Position numbers and translations under genes: made by a program
In this document: piece after piece, positions 55,194 to 64,000 of the stretch
Layout of the letters: each line of letters starts with the position of its first letter
Numbering within the stretch: position 1 is the first letter of the stretch
Notes under the pieces: generated by a model
Seen by the model: only the letters and a program-made list of their open reading frames with translations
The model's database searches: none
Told to the model about the DNA's origin: nothing
Assembly: GCA_009741485.1 (NCBI GenBank)
Contig: CM019216.1
Location: forward strand, 54,602,918-54,666,917
DNA from: Malurus cyaneus samueli
Lineage: Eukaryota > Chordata > Aves > Passeriformes > Maluridae
Direction of reading: 5' to 3'
DNA length: 64,000 nt

Positions 55194-56275
55194 TAATCCT
55201 TGAGAACTCTCATATTTAATAAAGTAATGCTGCATGAAGTTATGTAGTCATTATGAGGTTCTTGTGTCTGTATTAATTACAGCAGTTCAAATCACTACTG
55301 AAATGCATCACAATAGCTTAAAGTAAAAATAGATTAAAATTTTACAAAACCTCAAATATATTTGGATTCACCTGTTAAATAATTAAGCACTGGTATTTTA
55401 TACACAGCAACACAGAATTGCCATTGACATATATTATTTCTGAAGGTAACATTAAACAAACAAACCAAAGCAGACACTATGAACAGGAATTAAAAGAACA
55501 GGTGGGAAGTGCAGGGATTATTCCTTCCACGTTCACATCTAGCAGGGTTTGTAAAGATGAGAATTTAATCATTCCAACACAGCACCATGCTCATTCTGGA
55601 GAGCTCCTTTCTCAAGGGAAAACGTCGGTGCTTTAAGGGATATGTAAAACGTTCCAAATGACAATGTCTGACTCCCACGAGAAAAGAAGTAACTCAAAAA
55701 TTTTAACACTGTACCTCATAAATCAGGATTTTTTTATATCATTCAGCACACAACAAACATTTAGTACAACAAACAAAAAAGCCTTTCTGTTTACCAATTA
55801 AAATGACAGAGCACTCTGATTTTTTCAGTGTGTCCAGTGCAACACATTAACATAGCTCATCGGCATTTACCACTTGGGATCTGCTTCATGTTGAAGTGCA
55901 CACAAGGATCACAGAAATAATTATCAGAGATCACGAAGAGCAGAGAGTCCATCACTAGTACTACTACAGGAAAGCGCGTGCCTGTTAGGAGCCGTTCAAC
56001 AGGCTCCGCACTACAAGAGTTCTGGCAGGCGGCCAGAAGCACCACATACTATTTCCCTACAAGCCACATAGGTATAAATCCCTCACAGCAAGACGCACTG
56101 GAGTTCCCCTCAGCATCACACTGATGGATTTACATAAGTATTTCCTCATCAAATTCCAGTGCCTGGTCTTTTGCAGCAGGTTACTAACATTCCTTACAAG
56201 CACTTTTCCTCAGCGAGCATACGTTGTCAAAATCCTAGTAACAACCTTGTCTGTGAGTATTTCAGCAGGTCTTAC

Positions 56276-56560
56276 CTCCAGGGACCGCACAAACCAGGGA
56301 ACATATGGGCTCTATGCATCTCTGTCGCGGTGCACTTGTCCGTTTTGCACCATCACTGCCTGCAGCCCAGGCTAAAACTGGCTTCCCGGGAGCGCACATC
56401 AGTAGTCACATTTCCTTTGGTTAACTACGTTTTGGCCTGCAGTGTGTGACTGAGCATAAAATAGGGTATCTCTGCAACACACACGTACGTGCACTTCAGG
56501 AGGAGAAACACCACAGCCCTCCGCCGGGTTTGTCTGCTCCGAAAGGGCAAAACCTCAAAC
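56276..56560 (-). other. Candidate SYNE1 untranslated first exon, 3' edge at 56276
   Basis: The minus strand reads CCCTGGAG|GTAAGACC, a near-consensus splice donor with last exon base 56276. It lies a few hundred bases downstream (in SYNE1 sense) of the CpG island. A transcript from the island could splice here to the acceptor at 48024. Competing donors inside the island are GCGGAG|GTAGGG (last exon base 56821) and GGGG|GTGAGC near 56720. The 5' edge given is arbitrary; no transcription start can be fixed from sequence. Confidence 0.3.
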
Positions 56561-56960
56561 CCACCCCAGAAAACGGCCGAACTCCGCAACCACGGCACCG
56601 AGTTTCGGATTCACCTCAAGACACTTCTGCGTAGGGGAGCGGGAGGCGGCTGCTGGGCAGCCGGCAGAGGCTGCCCCGTGGGACTCCCTCCTTCCCGGCC
56701 GCCCTCCGGCCACTCGCGGGCTCACCCCGTGCCCACCGAGACGGCGGGTCCCCCCCGAACACCCTGAGCCCCGGTGGCCCCTCCGCCCGGCCCCCTCCGC
56801 TCCGCTCCGCCGCGCCCTACCTCCGCCCGCCGCACCGCGCTGCTCCGCGCCTCGGCGCGCCCGGCGCAGCTCCCTGGTTACCGAGCACAACACGCCGCGC
56901 CGCCCGCCCCGCCGGGCCGCGCCGAGGAGGCAGGTGCGGGGGTGGGGAGAGGGCGGGAGC

Positions 56961-57155
56961 GCGGGTGCGTGTGCGGGATGCGTGTGCGGGATGCGTGTGC
57001 GGGTGATGTCGGGTGAATGTGCCGGGTGCGGGATGCTTGTGTAGGGTGCGTGTGCGAGATGCGGGTGCGGGTGCGTGTATCGGGTGCTGTGCCGGGTGCG
57101 TGTGCGGGGTGCGTGTGCCGGGTGCGTTGCCGTGCCGTGCCGTGCCGTACCCTTG
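56961..57155. repeat. 13-bp GTGCGGGATGCGT-type minisatellite in the CpG island
   Basis: Roughly a dozen degenerate copies of a unit near GTGCSGGRTGCGT run in tandem, two of them adjacent and perfect at about 56975-57000, passing into GTGCC pentamers at 57128-57148. Because the unit is not a multiple of three and lacks stops, it opens several frames on both strands and encodes His/Thr/Pro/Ala-rich nonsense peptides. The alternating GTGCG stretches could adopt Z-DNA. It lies inside the probable promoter or leader. Confidence 0.85.
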
Positions 57156-57248
57156 CGGCGCTTCCCGGTGCACTGTTCCAGCCTCCTCCTCCGGGCTGCA
57201 GCCCGTGCCCCGGAGCCCGCTGTCCTTGCGCGCATCGCGGGGGGGCCG

Positions 57249-57267
57249 CGCCCCGCCCCGCCCCGCC
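57249..57267. promoter_or_regulatory. Tandem GC boxes (Sp1/KLF type)
   Basis: Three overlapping CCCCGCCCC-type units (CCCCGCCCCGCCCCGCC) are preceded by a G-run on the plus strand at 57239-57245. Such clusters bind Sp1/KLF factors at CpG-island promoters. Placed at the right end of the island, they would sit upstream of minus-strand starts and so suit SYNE1. Confidence 0.55.
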
Positions 57268-57415
57268 GCGGCTGCAGCAGCGGCAGCAAAGCCGGGGCAG
57301 CTTGTCCGGGGGCGGCTGCGTTGACCGCTGTGCCGGTGAATTCGGGGATGAGACACCGGCCTCAGTCCCGAGACTCGACACCCCCGAAGTGCGTTCTGGC
57401 GCGTAGCCGAAATAC

Positions 57416-59234
57416 TCCTGAGAGCGACTGCACCGAGCTGTCTCTGCTAATTACTATTACTAGCCACATTACTGTTATTATTATTGCTGCAATGTAGAGC
57501 GTGCTGTAGGGCATTACCTTTGGCGTAGGCTCCAGAGCATCATCACGCACAAGGCAGAGAGCTGCACAAGCAAACTGGGACACCAGCTCTTACATAACAG
57601 CAGCAGGACAGAAATATTCAAAGGAGCTGGCAAGACGGTCTGCCACTTTTGAGCTCAAACCACGCTAACCGTGCAACAGTGTTTGTGCCCCCAGTATAAA
57701 ACGTGATTCCACCTCTTCCAAAGATATTGCACAACCCCTATGACTTAATTTTGCTTTTTCCCTCCTTCATTTTAATTGATACCATAAAGACTAGCTTCAT
57801 GCAGGAGACAGAAGGATATTTTTCTGCTTAAGAGATGGATCATCTCTGGTCTGTGTCATTGGGAAAAAAAAAACCCACTCATTTAGAGCTGAAATGTAGA
57901 AGCAGTGCCAATGAACCTCTTAGTTTTCATAATTTCTGGCAGTGCTGCAGTGATCCTACAACATTAGCATGCAGGGTGTTTACTGAGTCCATGGATAAAA
58001 TCTGAGTTAGGCAGCAGAGATTACTCAGCATCACCCTGTCCTTTAGCTCTAGTCATACTAACGTTGGTGCTACCCTCGTGATACGAACACTTACGCTTAT
58101 GGCACCTATCCCAACACTGTAAGTTATGGATTGCACACTTGGAACTGGGGCTCTGTGTGGAACAAGCAGACATACCAGGAGCTACAGCAAGAATTCATGT
58201 GAAACTGGGATGTACATATCTAGGTCACCTCCAGCCATCCACAAAAATCATCTCTTTTTGACAATGAGTGTAACCAGGCATACTGGGCCTGAAATTTTGC
58301 TCCTTTTGAAGGGTTATGGGATTTTTTATTTGTTGGGGTGGGGAGGGGGGTTTGGGGGGTGAGATTTGTGCAGGAGAAAAGCTTTTCTCATCCAATTTTT
58401 CTTATCTCTTTGTCCTGCTTCTCTGCCTTGCCCCATGCCAGTTGCAACACCAAAGATATCAAAGTGGATACTAACATGTCCCCACTTTTTACATTTACCT
58501 TTTCGCTGAATTAATTCTTCACTTTGCTGTCTCTTTCAGAAAGTACTATCTTATTTTTCTTGGTTAATAGTATATGTATTAACCTAAGCAAGGGTTGCCT
58601 CACTGCTAAACCTCAGACTTCATAAAAGAGTACTACTATGGTTTGAAGCAGTTCAGCAAAGAACTTGCTAGTATAAGTTTCAATTTCAGCACTGAATGCT
58701 GCACTGTATATTTTGAAAGCTCAGCCAAAAAAATGTCTGCTCTCTTAGAGACATTACATTACAATTTGTCTTTATCACGTTTTATATTTTGCTTTCAATT
58801 ATTAAATATCATGATCTGAAACTGTTGCCTCTTGGGTATTTGTAAATATCTCTTCTATAAGGAAAGGGGATTAGATTTGATAATATGTAACAAGGGGACA
58901 CCTCACTTTCTGCACATGCTCTGTGAACATAACTCATAATTTCTGAAAAGGAAAAGCAAGAAACATTCAGATATTTTTTTATTAATTTAAAAGTAATGAC
59001 TTCCCATCTTCTGAGTACTCATGTAGAGCACTGCAAATCACAAGGAAATAGAGTGAGTATCACCAGCAATGACTGGGCCAAGGACAACATGGCACCCCTG
59101 AAGGCTGCTGCTTGCAGCTGAGACATGAGGAGGTCTTTGGCATTGAAGAATTTGGGGTTCTCTTCCTTGAAAGAGAAACACTGCCTCTAAAAGAGATACA
59201 GTAATGTTTCAGTTTAGCCTCAGTATTTTATCAC
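57416..59234. other. Upstream flank of SYNE1 island, no gene seen
   Basis: AT-rich unique sequence between the CpG island and the first upstream CR1. Apart from the G-quadruplex motif I see no exon, no long open frame and no repeat. The next gene expected upstream from mammalian gene order is MYCT1, and nothing resembling it is present. Confidence 0.6.
58335..58359 (+). other. G-quadruplex motif
   Basis: Four G-runs of 4, 4, 6 and 6 separated by T, A and TTT satisfy the strict intramolecular quadruplex pattern with short loops. It lies about 0.9 kb to the right of the CpG island in otherwise AT-rich flank, on the non-SYNE1 strand. Confidence 0.85.
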
Positions 59235-59625
59235 TCTCTACATGGTCCAGCTTTGGTTGCCAAACTTAAAAAAAATACTTAAATCAGGTAGAGAAGATCC
59301 AGAGGACAGCCATGGTAATGGTGGAAGGTCTAGAATGCTTAATCCAGAAGAAAAGTCTGAAATTCTGGGGATTAAAAAGTGGCATGAGGTATAAAAACAT
59401 TCTATAGGAGCACAAAATGGAAGGGAATAATGACTTCTCAGCATCCACAGAACATAAGACAAGAAGTAATCTGCTTACCTTGCAGATGGTATTGTCATAT
59501 CAGAACCAAAAATGTTAGGAGGAAATAAAGCTCTGCATCACATACCATAAGAAAGAAGTGAAATTGTCATTGTGGAAGGTACTTAAGCACAGACTAGACA
59601 AGTGTCTTCCTGGAGGGTATTAATA
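59235..59625 (+). mobile_element. CR1 retrotransposon fragment, strongly diverged
   Basis: The segment begins 'tggtccagctttggttgccaa' (the ORF2 tail 'cagttctgggc' region), then 'gagaagatccagaggacagccatggtaatggt' (the V/IQRRA block), and later 'aagacaagaagtaatctgctta' and 'aagcacagactagacaagtgt', in CR1 order on the plus strand. Internal gaps and substitutions are many, and no reading frame survives beyond a few dozen codons. It lies tail to tail with the minus-strand CR1 that begins about 300 bases to its right. Confidence 0.75.
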
Positions 59626-59914
59626 TATTGATACTTTGTCAGGATGCAGAACAGGATATCTCTGTAAGTGTCTTGATCTCTTTTGAGTCCATTTGCTGTA
59701 GCTGTGAATGCTGAGCCTGGTTTGAGCAAGAGAGTGTACCCTTCTTCCTGCAGGTTTCGCAGCAAGCAGTAGTTGCCACTTCCTTCCTGTCCTAAACTGC
59801 CACACAGTATCTGGGTACAACCTGGAAGCGTTGCCACACACGCCCTGAGTGCAGTTCTACGTCTGCTTTTTATGTACTGTATCAAGCATTAATGTATACA
59901 TATATCACCAAAGA

Positions 59915-61125
59915 ACCATTTCATTTAACAAAGACTTGTAAAATCATCAAGCCCAGCTATTAACCAAGTCCAAGTCCACTGCTACACCCTGTCTCTAAGC
60001 ATCACACCTAAATGTCTTTTAAATACCTCCAGGGACAGAGAATCCATGACTCAGCTGGGCAGCCTGTTCCAGTGCATGACAACCCTTCCCTTGAAGAAAT
60101 TTTCCAAATATCCCATCTAAACCTCCCCTGATGCAACTTGAGGCTGTTTATTCTTGAGCTATCATTTCTTACTAGGGAGAAGAGACTGACACCCATCTTG
60201 CTACAACCTCCTTTCAGGCATCTGTAGAAAGCAAAAAGGTCCCCTGTGAGCCTCCTTTTCTCCAGGGTAAACAGCTCCAGCTTCCTTAGCCGCTCCTCAC
60301 AAGACCTGTGCTCTGTTTTCCTTCTCTGGACATGCTGCAGCACCTCAAAGTCTTTATTGTAGTGAGGGACCCAAAACAGGATTCAAGGTGTGGCCTCAGC
60401 AGAGCTGAGTAGGAGGGCACAATCACTGCCCTGGGCCTGCTGGATACATTTTTTTTCTGTTTGCCATTGGTCTTTTAGGCTGCCTGGGCATAGCTGGCTC
60501 ATGTTCAGCTAATGTTGACCAGCACCCCCAGGTCCTTTTTGCCCTGGGCCACTTTCCAGCCACTGTTCCTCAGCCTGTGGCACTGCCGGGTGTTGTGACC
60601 CAGGGACAGGACCTGGCACTTGACCTTGTTGAACCTTATACAATTGTCCTCAGCCCATTGATCCAGCCTGTCCAGATCCCTCTGCAGAGCCTTCCTGCCC
60701 TCCAGCAGACCCACACTCCCTCCCAGCCTGGTGTTTCACCTGCAAATTGTCTGAGGTCACACTTGATCCCCTCACCCAGATCATTGATAAAGATATTAAA
60801 TAAAGGAAAGGAACTGACCCCAGTACTGCGACTTGGGGAGCACCACTTGTGGAACACTGCTTTTCTTCCCCGAATTCCAGCCAAAGCTCTCTGTTCAGCC
60901 AGGCCAGTCTTTCCTGCTGGCTCATCTTTCAGCACATTGGGACAGCCTGCTCCTGCACATTTCAGATTTCCTTCCTGAAGAATGACCAGCCTTCCTGGAC
61001 TGCATTGCCTTTTAGGACTGCCTCCCAAGGGACTGTGTCAACCAGTCCCCTAAACAAGCTCAAGTCTGCTTTCCAGAAGTCCAAGGTTGCCAAAAACACT
61101 CCTTACTTCTCCAAGAATCTGTAAG
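59915..61125 (-). mobile_element. CR1 retrotransposon, 5'-truncated and internally deleted
   Basis: On the minus strand three CR1 ORF2 blocks follow in order but in different frames. The first is the linker after the endonuclease (DFWKADLSLFRGLVDTVPWE, then VQEGWSFFRKEILK, about 61090-60950). The second is the RT block LFNIFINDLGEGIKC and LEGRKALQRDLDRLDQWAED (about 60810-60620). The third is the C-terminal RLRKLELFTLEKRRLTGDLF with LKGGCSKMGVSLFS (about 60290-60160). Most of the RT core that should lie between NRELWLEF and GAPQ is missing at about 60850-60870, an internal deletion of roughly 1 kb judged from family layout. The tail toward 59915 is degraded. Inactive. Confidence 0.93.
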
Positions 61126-61829
61126 CTGTGAAACTGCATGATTTTTTGTACATAATGGTTTTGTATATTGTATGTCAGTGATTATATTTTATATTTTACT
61201 GTAATGAAACCTGGGTGAACAAGCTCTGAAAATAAAATAAAGACACAAATAGAAGCCAGAGAATATATTACCTCTAACATGAGTTGTACTGAATTACATG
61301 AAATATAGCATCACTCCATTTAACTTCCCTTGCATTGTGCTGAAATAAATAAATATAGTGGGATGAGATTACACTCATATAATGTGGGAGTGGAAAAAAA
61401 AAGAAAACAGGAAAAAAATCGTCTGCTAAACTGGTATATTATACTGTGGTATATGATATGTTCTTGTAAATAAAGTTATCAAAACTACAGCAGCCTAGAG
61501 ATACTTAATTAGGATTTATATGTACTGAATGAGCTCAGTCTAGCATATGGCAAGAGTCGAGTTAAACAAATGGTATTTATTTCTAGTGTTAGTCACTCCA
61601 GTTTTTGTCAAGAAAGTCATTATATCCTTTCAAAATATATTGTTTTGACAATTTTCTCTTGTTTATGCTTCACAAGTTACACTAAATTGGAAACAAATTT
61701 TTAAAATCTAAAACTTCTGTGCAGGAATGAAAAGTAGATACCTCAATATTGTCTAAAATAGGACTAAAAGGTTATTACTTGAAGGTTATCATCAAGCAGA
61801 AGGTAACCTAAAAATTCCCTTAGAAGCTG
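61126..61829. other. Spacer between CR1 and GC-rich block
   Basis: AT-rich unique sequence with several AATAAA words and a TATATT-rich patch near 61430. No gene or element seen. Confidence 0.5.
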
Positions 61830-62760
61830 CCCAATCCAGCAGTTGGGTTCCTGTCCCCACATGCAGCCAGTGGCCAGGCTGGGTGTGCACCCCAATCTGA
61901 GGTGTGTGTTCTCCCCATATAAATGTGGGTACACAGGAATGTGCGGCTGCACACGCAGTTCAACAGGGACCAAAGCCACAGCCCTCAGGGTGACACTCGT
62001 CACAGCACCAGCCTGATCCTGCCTTATCAGGGTGAAAGCCTGGTAGCAGAAAATATGTGCAAATATACATACAGCCGTAAAGGGTGAATCCCTTTGGTAA
62101 TTGATGTTAAACACTCGGTTGTTCAGGCGCTTGGCCCTGGATCCCAGTCTGCCCAGCTCCTGGGGCCTGAGCCTGCCTCGCTAACAGCACAGACCCCCTG
62201 GCACACCAACATTCCCACACATGGAGTCAGGACAGACACACGGACAGCCTGTGCTCCCCTCAAAGTGCCAGCTTTAGCCACTGGTCTCTCTGCCAGCTCA
62301 CCCCTGGCTCCTCTCTCTGCTTGTCCCTCACACTGACACTCTCTCCCGCCAAAAGGCCTCTCCTGCAGCTGCTCCAGCCCTATGGCCTCACCAAATCCCA
62401 CATTCCCGGCTGTCACTGGCCTGGACACCCTGGTCCCTCCAGCAGCCAACCCTCCAGCCCTGCTCTCTCCAGTGTTACGGACACACATCCACTTCCTTCA
62501 CCCCTTCCTTGTGGGGCAGTTTGGTGCTTTTTAGGGTCTCACACGTTGGCATTCACATCCACTCACACTGCACGTTCTCCACCCTCTCCATGTGCTGGCA
62601 GCAGGGATGCCAGGGCTCCCACGGCCCCTGCTCCCACCCGAGCTGCTGTCGGCAGCCGTGCACGCAGAATAGGGACCTGGAAAATAGCCTGGAATGGAGC
62701 TTGATGAGAAGCCAAGGCAGACTGTGCTGATCAGGGAATGGCCAGACAAGTATAACAACC
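61830..62760. other. Isolated GC-rich block of unknown nature
   Basis: About 0.9 kb with clearly higher G+C than both flanks, rich in CAG/CTG and CC/GG words but not CpG-dense like the island at 57 kb. Open frames of 127 codons (plus, 62321-62704) and 121 codons (minus, 62123-62488) overlap, show no recognisable domain and have Ser/Pro- or Gly/Ala-rich composition typical of chance frames. It could be a degraded LTR or other repeat, or a distal regulatory block; I cannot identify it. Confidence 0.35.
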
Positions 62761-64000
62761 AGTAGCCTCTTTATAGGACGTTTTATCCCCTTAGCCTTTT
62801 ATTTTCCCACACTCCTCTACCCACCCTTGTGCCTCCAGACCCTTTTGTGTTGTGGAGATAAATCTTTAAACCCATAATGTAACATTGTTTTAATGCCTTG
62901 GCATAGAATTTTTTTTTAAAATCAATTTAAAAGATCAGATGAATATGATAAGGATAATTTCTTTGTAAAGAACCAGTGGTACAAAGTAATCATGATCTGA
63001 TTGTGCCACCCTGTGGACTGTATCAAAAAGACCTTTCCTTTAGTGCTGGGCTAAAGAGATGCTGCCAGAACTGGCCAAGATATTCTCAGCCATTAAAGCA
63101 AAAATTATTTTGAATTTCCTTACATTCTAATACAGATAAGATGTCTTTTTGATCTGTGCCTTTGAGCAGCACTGGGCAGATTTTCAGCTGGCACCAGTCT
63201 CAAACAAACAAAGACAAATATCTTATCAGGAAAAGTCATAAAACATTGGTGAATTATCTTCCTGTTATGTAACACTAGGCAGAATAATCGTGTTTCTTTA
63301 CTTGCTTGGAGTTACATGTGTGAACAGAAAAAACAATCTATCTTAAATTATAAAGAAATCAAAAAAATTACTTCTCTGAAATACAATATTACAGTAAAAT
63401 TACAAGCCCTTGTGATAAAAACAATAAACAAGATGGAAACCACAGAGTATGTCAGTAGTCACAGTAAAATGATGATTTGGAGACTAAAATAATAGACGAA
63501 CTTGGTAGGAAGAGAGGGCTCACAGGAAAGCTGGAGTCATTAGACAATGTGGAGCTGTCTTTTAAGGCCTAATGTGAAAGGAGATCTAAACAGAAATTGA
63601 GAACAGGATATTTAATAAAGGGTGAGAGGCTTGGTGTGCCACATGAGGCAGCTACAGCTTCTGACAGGAACAAACTGATGTTGGCAAAGCATGAGAAGGC
63701 AGATGAAATCAGCCAGTACCCCTGGGGAAGGCATTATTTTTCTAAGAAGAAATGGATTTTGAATGTCTTTGCTTTACTTCAGTTGTTATAAGCAGCATAT
63801 GGGTCTAGTGTGATGCTAATCTCCCTGACAACAAAATATCTAGCTGGAGGGAACCCTGGCCCCATGATTTCTCGTAATCTGCAATCAACATATTTAGGAT
63901 TCTCATGATCACTATCATTACTCAACTATTGGCTGAGTGACACGCAGTGGTTATTCTCTGTCACTGTCATTATGGTTGAAGTTTCTGTATTTTATGACTT
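62761..64000. other. Flanking sequence, nothing recognised
   Basis: AT-rich sequence to the window end with no repeat family, exon signature or long open frame that I can support. Confidence 0.5.

Larger units (their letters stand above)
48024..56270 (-). other. Inferred SYNE1 5'-UTR intron
   Basis: The acceptor at 48024 implies an upstream untranslated exon, and the CpG island near 57 kb is the only promoter-like feature nearby, so this stretch is best read as intron. It is AT-rich, contains a CR1 scrap at 51.5 kb and a C11A9 tract at 55.2 kb, and has no recognisable protein-coding exon. The A-rich stretch 51600-53050 has a repeat-like texture but I cannot assign it to a family. Confidence 0.5.
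56540..57415. promoter_or_regulatory. CpG island, probable SYNE1 promoter
   Basis: Composition changes abruptly from AT-rich flanks to very GC-rich sequence dense in CG dinucleotides, then returns to AT-rich at about 57420. It is the only such island in the window and lies about 9 kb upstream of the SYNE1 start exon, which fits a promoter followed by untranslated leader splicing. Overlapping GC boxes occur at 57249-57267. No TATA box is evident, as expected for a CpG-island promoter. Long open frames on both strands here (up to 244 codons on the minus strand) follow from the lack of AT-rich stop codons and are not proposed as genes. Divergent transcription to the right is possible. Confidence 0.8.

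Noticed and set aside
55857..56045. Minus-strand frame ending at a GTAAAT donor, possible extra SYNE1 exon
   Set aside because: The exon end (AAGTG|GTAAAT) is weak and the frame has no ATG-anchored match to SYNE1; the 56276 donor is better.
56555..57406. Long open frames on both strands in the CpG island (244, 179, 167, 140 and 129 codons)
   Set aside because: They overlap in many frames, consist of Arg/Pro/His/Ala-rich repeats created by the 13-bp minisatellite and by lack of AT-rich stops, and show no domain or splice logic.
57416..64000. MYCT1 or VIP exons expected upstream of SYNE1 from mammalian gene order
   Set aside because: No translated segment resembling either protein was seen on either strand; they probably lie beyond the window.

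Overview
This window is animal nuclear DNA, almost certainly from a bird. The evidence is several degenerate CR1 non-LTR retrotransposon copies of the avian type, with 3' ends resembling the TCTATGATTCT tail. Other signs are AT-rich intronic sequence, canonical GT-AG splice sites and one sharp CpG island. There is no sign of bacterial gene organisation: nearly all open frames are short chance frames in non-coding DNA, and I found no tRNA, rRNA, CRISPR array or intact mobile element. The exact species cannot be read from the sequence.

The only gene I can identify is SYNE1 (nesprin-1), on the minus strand. Its initiator exon is at 47765-48023. It has a 195-base 5' leader, then a start codon at 47828, and 64 coding bases ending in RDIANVMQRLQ. 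The next exon is at 5210-5271 and encodes EQESVQKRTFTKWINTHLAK, the beginning of the first actin-binding calponin-homology domain. The two exons join in phase (G|AT = Asp), have good splice sites, and are separated by a 42.5 kb intron. The rest of the gene lies to the left of position 1.

Layout from left to right: 1-5209 is intron 2 with an old CR1 piece. 5210-5271 is exon 2. 5272-47764 is the giant intron 1, holding CR1 copies at about 19094-19680 (minus) and 23790-24740 (plus) and several simple-sequence tracts. It also holds a phase-compatible candidate alternative first exon at 7799-7877. 47765-48023 is the start exon. 48024 to about 56270 is inferred 5'-UTR intron. About 56540-57415 is a CpG island with GC boxes and an unusual 13-bp GTGCGGGATGCGT-type minisatellite, the likely SYNE1 promoter. 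57416-64000 is upstream flank, with two CR1 copies arranged tail to tail, a G-quadruplex motif and an unexplained GC-rich block at about 61830-62760.

Together the parts describe the 5' end of one very large gene: promoter island, untranslated leader with two upstream ORFs, start exon, and the first domain-coding exon. The most useful candidates for something new are the alternative first exon at 7.8 kb and the promoter minisatellite. I did not find a convincing new multi-gene system.
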